From Verrucomicrobia bacterium IMCC26134 (lineage in GTDB: Bacteria; Verrucomicrobiota; Verrucomicrobiia; Opitutales; Opitutaceae): 64,000 nt of DNA. Under the pieces are notes generated by a model. The model was given only the letters and a program-made list of their open reading frames with translations. It was not told the DNA's origin and searched no databases. Within the stretch, counting starts at the first letter, position 1. Every line of letters begins with the position of its first letter. The position numbers and the translations under genes were made by a program. This document shows, piece by piece, positions 60,701 to 64,000 of the stretch. The stretch is from positions 1,426,001 through 1,490,000 of the forward strand of contig CP011265.1 of the NCBI GenBank assembly GCA_000972765.1. The letters are read 5' to 3'.

Positions 60701-62059
60701 TTACGGGTTGAGGGTTTGGTGGAGGGCGCGACCCTTGTGGAGGGTTTCCTCGTATTCGGAGTCGGGGTCGCTGTCCCAGGTGATGCCGCCGCCGACGTGG
60801 TAGGTCGCTAGTCCGCGGGCGCAGGTGATGGTGCGGATGGCGATGGCGAGGTCGGCGCCGCCATCGTAACCCAGCCAGCCGAGGGCGCCGGTGTAGGCGT
60901 GGCGGCGGACAGGCTCCAGTTCGTTGATTATCTGCATGGCGCGGATCTTGGGCGCGCCGGTGATGCTGCCGCCGGGGTGCAGGGCGCGGAGGGCGTCAAA
61001 ACGATCCCGACCGGGGGCGAGCTCGGCCTCCACGGTGGCGACGAGGTGGTGCACGGTGGCGTAGGTCTCGAGGTCGTGCCGGGCGGTTACGTGGACGGAG
61101 CCCGGGACGGCGACGCGCCCGAGGTCGTTGCGGGCGAGGTCCACGATCATGAGCAACTCGGCCTGATCCTTGGCGCTGGCGAGCAAGGCGGCGCGTTGCG
61201 CGGCGTCGGCTGCGGGGTCGGTCAGGCGGGGAACGGTGCCCTTGATCGGGCGGGTTTCGAGCCGGTCGCCGCTGACGCGGAGCAGGCGCTCGGGCGTGCT
61301 GGAGACGAGTTGGAAATCGCCGAAATCGAGGTAGGCGGAGTGGGGCGCCGGGTTCAGGGTGCGCAGGCGTTCGTAGAGCGTGGCGGCGGAGCCGGAGAAG
61401 GGCGCGGTGAAGCGGTGGGTGAAGTTGACCTGATAACTGTCGCCGGCGGCGATGTAGGCGCGGATGCGCTCCAGCGAGGCGGCGTAGGCGGCGCGGGAGA
61501 GCTCGGGGGTCAGCGGACCGACGGTGCAAGGCGCAAGCGGACGCGGGGAGGAGGCGACGAGGTCGCGCAGCGCCTGGAGTCCGGTGGTGTCGGGCGCGAC
61601 CAGCGTGGTCGTGGCGGCGAGGTGATCATGCACGGCGAAGGCGTCGTAAAAACCGAAGGCGAGGCCGGGCAATCCGAGGTTGTCAGGCGAGCGCGGCGCG
61701 ATGCCGTCCAGAGCAGCGCCGTATTCGTAGCCCAGATACCCGATGGCGGCGCCGGAGAAGGGCAGCCCGGGCAGGGGGGGGGTGGCGCGGGCGTCGAGGA
61801 GGCCTTTGAGCAAAGGGATGGGATTGGCCTTTGGGTAAGTCTCCACGGTGCCGTCCGCGTGGGTGAGGGTGACGCCGTGGTTTTCCGCGCGAAGCACGAG
61901 GGCAGGGCGGCAGGCCAGCACCGAGTGCCGGGCGGAGGCGGAGGGCAGCGAGGAATCGAGAAAGACGCAGCCCGGCTCGGCGGCAAAGGCGGTCCAGAGC
62001 GCGGCCGGCGGGAGGCAGGCGCCGGGAGAAAAAACTTCGGTGAGCGGAGACGGGCGCAT
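60701..62059 (-). CDS. pabB: Aminodeoxychorismate synthase component I
   Basis: PabB aminates chorismate to aminodeoxychorismate, the first step of 4-aminobenzoate synthesis, normally with the glutaminase PabA. The 452-residue protein has the chorismate-binding domain with the PIKGT motif near 273-277 (the Lys marks aminodeoxychorismate synthases), GGSITGAPKIRAMQII near 360-375, and a final TWDSDPDSEYEE block near 430-441. I start at ATG 62059; the longer frame to 62161 overlaps folK. There is no fused glutaminase; pabA must lie elsewhere. The gene order folB-folK-pabB-pabC indicates a folate operon. Confidence 0.93.
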   Translation of the reverse strand: MRPSPLTEVFSPGACLPPAALWTAFAAEPGCVFLDSSLPSASARHSVLACRPALVLRAENHGVTLTHADGTVETYPKANPIPLLKGLLDARATPPLPGLPFSGAAIGYLGYEYGAALDGIAPRSPDNLGLPGLAFGFYDAFAVHDHLAATTTLVAPDTTGLQALRDLVASSPRPLAPCTVGPLTPELSRAAYAASLERIRAYIAAGDSYQVNFTHRFTAPFSGSAATLYERLRTLNPAPHSAYLDFGDFQLVSSTPERLLRVSGDRLETRPIKGTVPRLTDPAADAAQRAALLASAKDQAELLMIVDLARNDLGRVAVPGSVHVTARHDLETYATVHHLVATVEAELAPGRDRFDALRALHPGGSITGAPKIRAMQIINELEPVRRHAYTGALGWLGYDGGADLAIAIRTITCARGLATYHVGGGITWDSDPDSEYEETLHKGRALHQTLNP

Positions 62060-62063
62060 GGGC

Positions 62064-62585
62064 TCAGGCGTAGGCCGGGAGGCGGACGATGCCGACGAGG
62101 TCGAGCGCGGCGAGGTGGACGGAGACGGGGCGGCCGGCGAGGACGAGATCCGGCGCGACATCGGCGAGCGGGGCGAGCACGAAGGCGCGTTCCAACAGGC
62201 GCGGGTGGGGCAGGGTCAGGCGCGGGTCGTCGAGCACGGTTCCACCGTGGAGGAGCAGATCCAGATCGAGGGTGCGTGGCCCCCAGCGTTCGCGACGGAC
62301 GCGCCCCCGGGCCTGCTCGATGGCGAGCAGGTGGTCGAGCAGGGTGAGCGGGGCCAGCGAGGTGGCGAGGGCGGCGACGGCGTTAAAATAGTTTTGCTGG
62401 CCGGCGGGGCCGACGGGAGCGGTCTCGTAGGTGGCGGAGACGGCGATCAGGCGGGTGCCGGGCAAGGCCCCGAGCGCGGTCACGGCGGCGGCGACATGGG
62501 CGGCGCGGTCGCCGAGGTTGCTGCCGAGGGCGACGTAGGCGGTGACGCTGGTGGCTGGCGCGGATGAAGGGATGCCGGAACTCAA
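62064..62585 (-). CDS. folK: 2-amino-4-hydroxy-6-hydroxymethyldihydropteridine pyrophosphokinase
   Basis: FolK (HPPK) transfers pyrophosphate from ATP to 6-hydroxymethyl-7,8-dihydropterin. The 173-residue protein has VALGSNLGDR at about 18-27, QNYFNAVAALAT near 63-74, and the ATP/metal block GPRTLDLDLLL near 101-111 followed by LPHPRLLERAFVLAPL. The start is probably TTG 62585; no ATG is available in frame close to the conserved N-terminus. It lies 20 bases after folB and four bases before pabB, in one operon. Confidence 0.93.
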   Translation of the reverse strand: MSSGIPSSAPATSVTAYVALGSNLGDRAAHVAAAVTALGALPGTRLIAVSATYETAPVGPAGQQNYFNAVAALATSLAPLTLLDHLLAIEQARGRVRRERWGPRTLDLDLLLHGGTVLDDPRLTLPHPRLLERAFVLAPLADVAPDLVLAGRPVSVHLAALDLVGIVRLPAYA

Positions 62586-62604
62586 GGGGAGGGGAGCAGC
62601 GAGC

Positions 62605-62967
62605 TCAGCGGGCGAGCGAGACGGTGATGGCGACGCCGGAGTGGTTGCCCGGGATGGGGGCGTGGGGCTTGTGCAAAGTCAGGGTGGCGGAAAGCACGCG
62701 GGGATGGGCGGCGAGCACGGCGGAGAGGATGCGTTGGGAGAGGGCTTCGATGAGGGCGTAGCGCTCCTTTTCGACGATGTCGCGGCACAGGGCTTGGACC
62801 TCGGCGTAGTTGACGGTGTGGGCGAGATCGTCGCTGGCAGCGGCATCGGCGATGTTTACCCGCAGATCGAGATCAAGGATGAAGGGCTGGCCGAGCACGG
62901 CCTCCTCTGGCAGCACACCGTGGCGGCCGTGAAAGCGAAGGGATTTGAGGTGAATGGTGGCGAGCAT
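62605..62967 (-). CDS. folB: Dihydroneopterin aldolase
   Basis: FolB converts dihydroneopterin to 6-hydroxymethyldihydropterin and glycolaldehyde. The 120-residue protein shows RFHGRHGVLPEEAVLGQPF at about 11-29 with the conserved His/Gly/Glu region, VNYAEVQALCRDIVE and the catalytic Lys in TLHKPHAPIPG near 97-107. Its length is typical. It is the first gene of folB-folK-pabB-pabC. ATG 62967 is well placed; the operon promoter should lie in the 81-base gap before the GIY-YIG gene. Confidence 0.94.
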   Translation of the reverse strand: MLATIHLKSLRFHGRHGVLPEEAVLGQPFILDLDLRVNIADAAASDDLAHTVNYAEVQALCRDIVEKERYALIEALSQRILSAVLAAHPRVLSATLTLHKPHAPIPGNHSGVAITVSLAR

Positions 62968-63048
62968 GACGAAGGTGGGTTCAGGAGCGTGCCCGAAATC
63001 AAAGCGTTGGCCACCGCCTTAAAATGCCAAGGCTGGTGTAGCAGGCGC

Positions 63049-63900
63049 TCATTCTTTCGCCTCGGCTTCTTGTAGGTCTTTGAGTGTTTTTCCGTCTTTT
63101 GTCTTCCAGTCCACGCGGCCGTTGGCAGCTCGTCCCTGCACGACTCCGGCGGCGGTGGATGGCGATGGGAAAACGTAGTCCTGTGCGAACGCGTAGCCCT
63201 CACCCGCAGGCTTCAATACCCCGTTAGAAATCAAAGCGGCACGCAGCTCTTTCAGATACGCGTGGCAGGACGGGACTTCGCCTTTGACCGCACCACTGCC
63301 GGTGCGGACGACAAACCCATCGTGTGTTTCCATGCCTTCAGCTTTGATGCCTTTGGCGGTGATGAAGAGTAGCTTCGCGCTTTTTTGTATCAGGGCAGCG
63401 GCAGTGAATACGCTGAGTCCGAGCACGGGAAAGCAGAGCATCATCTCGGATAGGAATCCTTCGGCATCCGCAGCATCGGCTTCAGAGAGCGATGGTAGAG
63501 CGGGCGCGTTTCCATTATCCAAAACGCATCGCTTGGCTTGCGTGGCAAAGGAGATCAGGCGTGATTCTATATACTGCACATGCGCCTTGTTTAAATTCTC
63601 GTCTTTGCTCGTGAAGGCAATGCAACTTGTCCAAAAATCCTTCTTCGCTGCATGTTGCTCGAGGCGAGGTTTGATCGGGTCGCCTTCGCCTACATACACA
63701 CGCGGTAAGCCTGATTCTTCCGGCGGGCCGACCAACACGTAAACGCCGGTGCGGGATAATTCACGACGACTCTTTGCTTTGCCCATCAATGCCCTAGGGA
63801 TGACGATGCCAGCACCGCTCCAGTTTGATTTCTCGATAGTGCGCAGGCCGTCGGGGTCGCCGCCGGGAAGGAATATTTTGATTGAATAGGGTTTGTTCAT
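63049..63900 (-). CDS. GIY-YIG nuclease family protein with DUF4357 domain
   Basis: This 283-residue protein has an N-terminal GIY-YIG fold nuclease-like domain (about 35-130). GVYVLV at about 54-59 and VYVGEG at about 71-76 replace the GIY and YIG triads, with a helix KPRLEQHAAKKDFW following. The C-terminal DUF4357 domain (about 220-280) reads AFAQDYVFPSPSTAAGVVQGRAANGRVDWK, the typical DUF4357 pattern. Such proteins occur near restriction or defence genes and may be single-domain endonucleases, but no catalytic test is possible here. I start at ATG 63900; the frame goes on to 63948. It is divergent from nothing visible on its right. Confidence 0.82.
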   Translation of the reverse strand: MNKPYSIKIFLPGGDPDGLRTIEKSNWSGAGIVIPRALMGKAKSRRELSRTGVYVLVGPPEESGLPRVYVGEGDPIKPRLEQHAAKKDFWTSCIAFTSKDENLNKAHVQYIESRLISFATQAKRCVLDNGNAPALPSLSEADAADAEGFLSEMMLCFPVLGLSVFTAAALIQKSAKLLFITAKGIKAEGMETHDGFVVRTGSGAVKGEVPSCHAYLKELRAALISNGVLKPAGEGYAFAQDYVFPSPSTAAGVVQGRAANGRVDWKTKDGKTLKDLQEAEAKE

Positions 63901-64000
63901 TGATCGGAGAATGTTTCGGTTGGGCTTGCTACGCTCAAGTTTTACCAACGCAAAGCGCCGTAGTTTTGGAGCTAGTCGAAATTATCAAAGTGCTGATCGG

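Noticed and set aside
60899-62347. 482-codon plus-strand frame opposite pabB and folK
   Set aside because: It is antisense to two enzymes with complete motifs and is Gly/Arg-rich throughout.

Overview
The window reads as a GC-rich Gram-negative chromosome, most likely Verrucomicrobiota of the Opitutales/Opitutaceae kind. Three things point that way: a LexA gene with tandem TGTTC-N4-GAACA operators (the motif described for Verrucomicrobia LexA), an lpxA gene that implies lipopolysaccharide, and large exported polysaccharide-degrading and multidomain proteins. This placement is an inference; no rRNA or tRNA gene is present, and I saw no insertion sequence or CRISPR array.

Positions 1-12,400 form an accessory region. 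It holds a cytosine-5 DNA methyltransferase cut by the left edge, a DUF932 protein, an AbiEi/AbiEii toxin-antitoxin pair with an inverted repeat before its start, and two small unknown genes. A tight plus-strand operon follows: an 89-residue protein resembling an integrase arm-binding domain, a complete extra-looking S-adenosylmethionine synthetase (metK), an unknown protein, a MoxR-type AAA+ ATPase, a second unknown, and a zinc-metallopeptidase/VWA protein. This metK-MoxR-VWA operon is the best candidate for an undescribed system. A hairpin covers the start codon of its first gene.

Positions 12,496-22,681 carry DNA repair on the minus strand: lexA, then recC-recB-recD. Positions 22,682-34,537 encode mainly exported proteins on the minus strand: a coiled-coil retropepsin-like protein, a PL10-type pectate lyase, a di-heme oxidoreductase with carbohydrate-binding and fibronectin-like modules, an esterase, and a 1597-residue subtilase.

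Positions 34,796-45,949 mix core and lineage-specific genes: a MidA-like methyltransferase, a C-terminal processing peptidase overlapping tsaD, rplU-rpmA with a clear terminator, a tandem RidA/chorismatase-like protein, and a minus-strand cluster of a soluble FtsK, a leucine-rich-repeat-variant protein and two small paralogues. Positions 46,171-50,718 hold a CUT2-type sugar (or AI-2/rhamnose) ABC importer in which the second permease is fused in frame to the substrate-binding protein. Positions 50,750-52,830 hold a lipid kinase and a glycosyltransferase in one overlapping unit.

Positions 52,924-64,000 are mostly housekeeping: miaA, aroB, an unknown nuclease-like protein, lpxA, pdxA, an ErpA/IscA-type protein, infC and an N-acetylmuramoyl-L-alanine amidase on the plus strand. 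A minus-strand folate operon (folB-folK-pabB-pabC) and a GIY-YIG/DUF4357 protein follow. Genes are densely packed, with many ATGA or TAATG overlaps. Several starts were moved downstream of the longest reading frame because of overlap, Shine-Dalgarno position, operator position or domain start.
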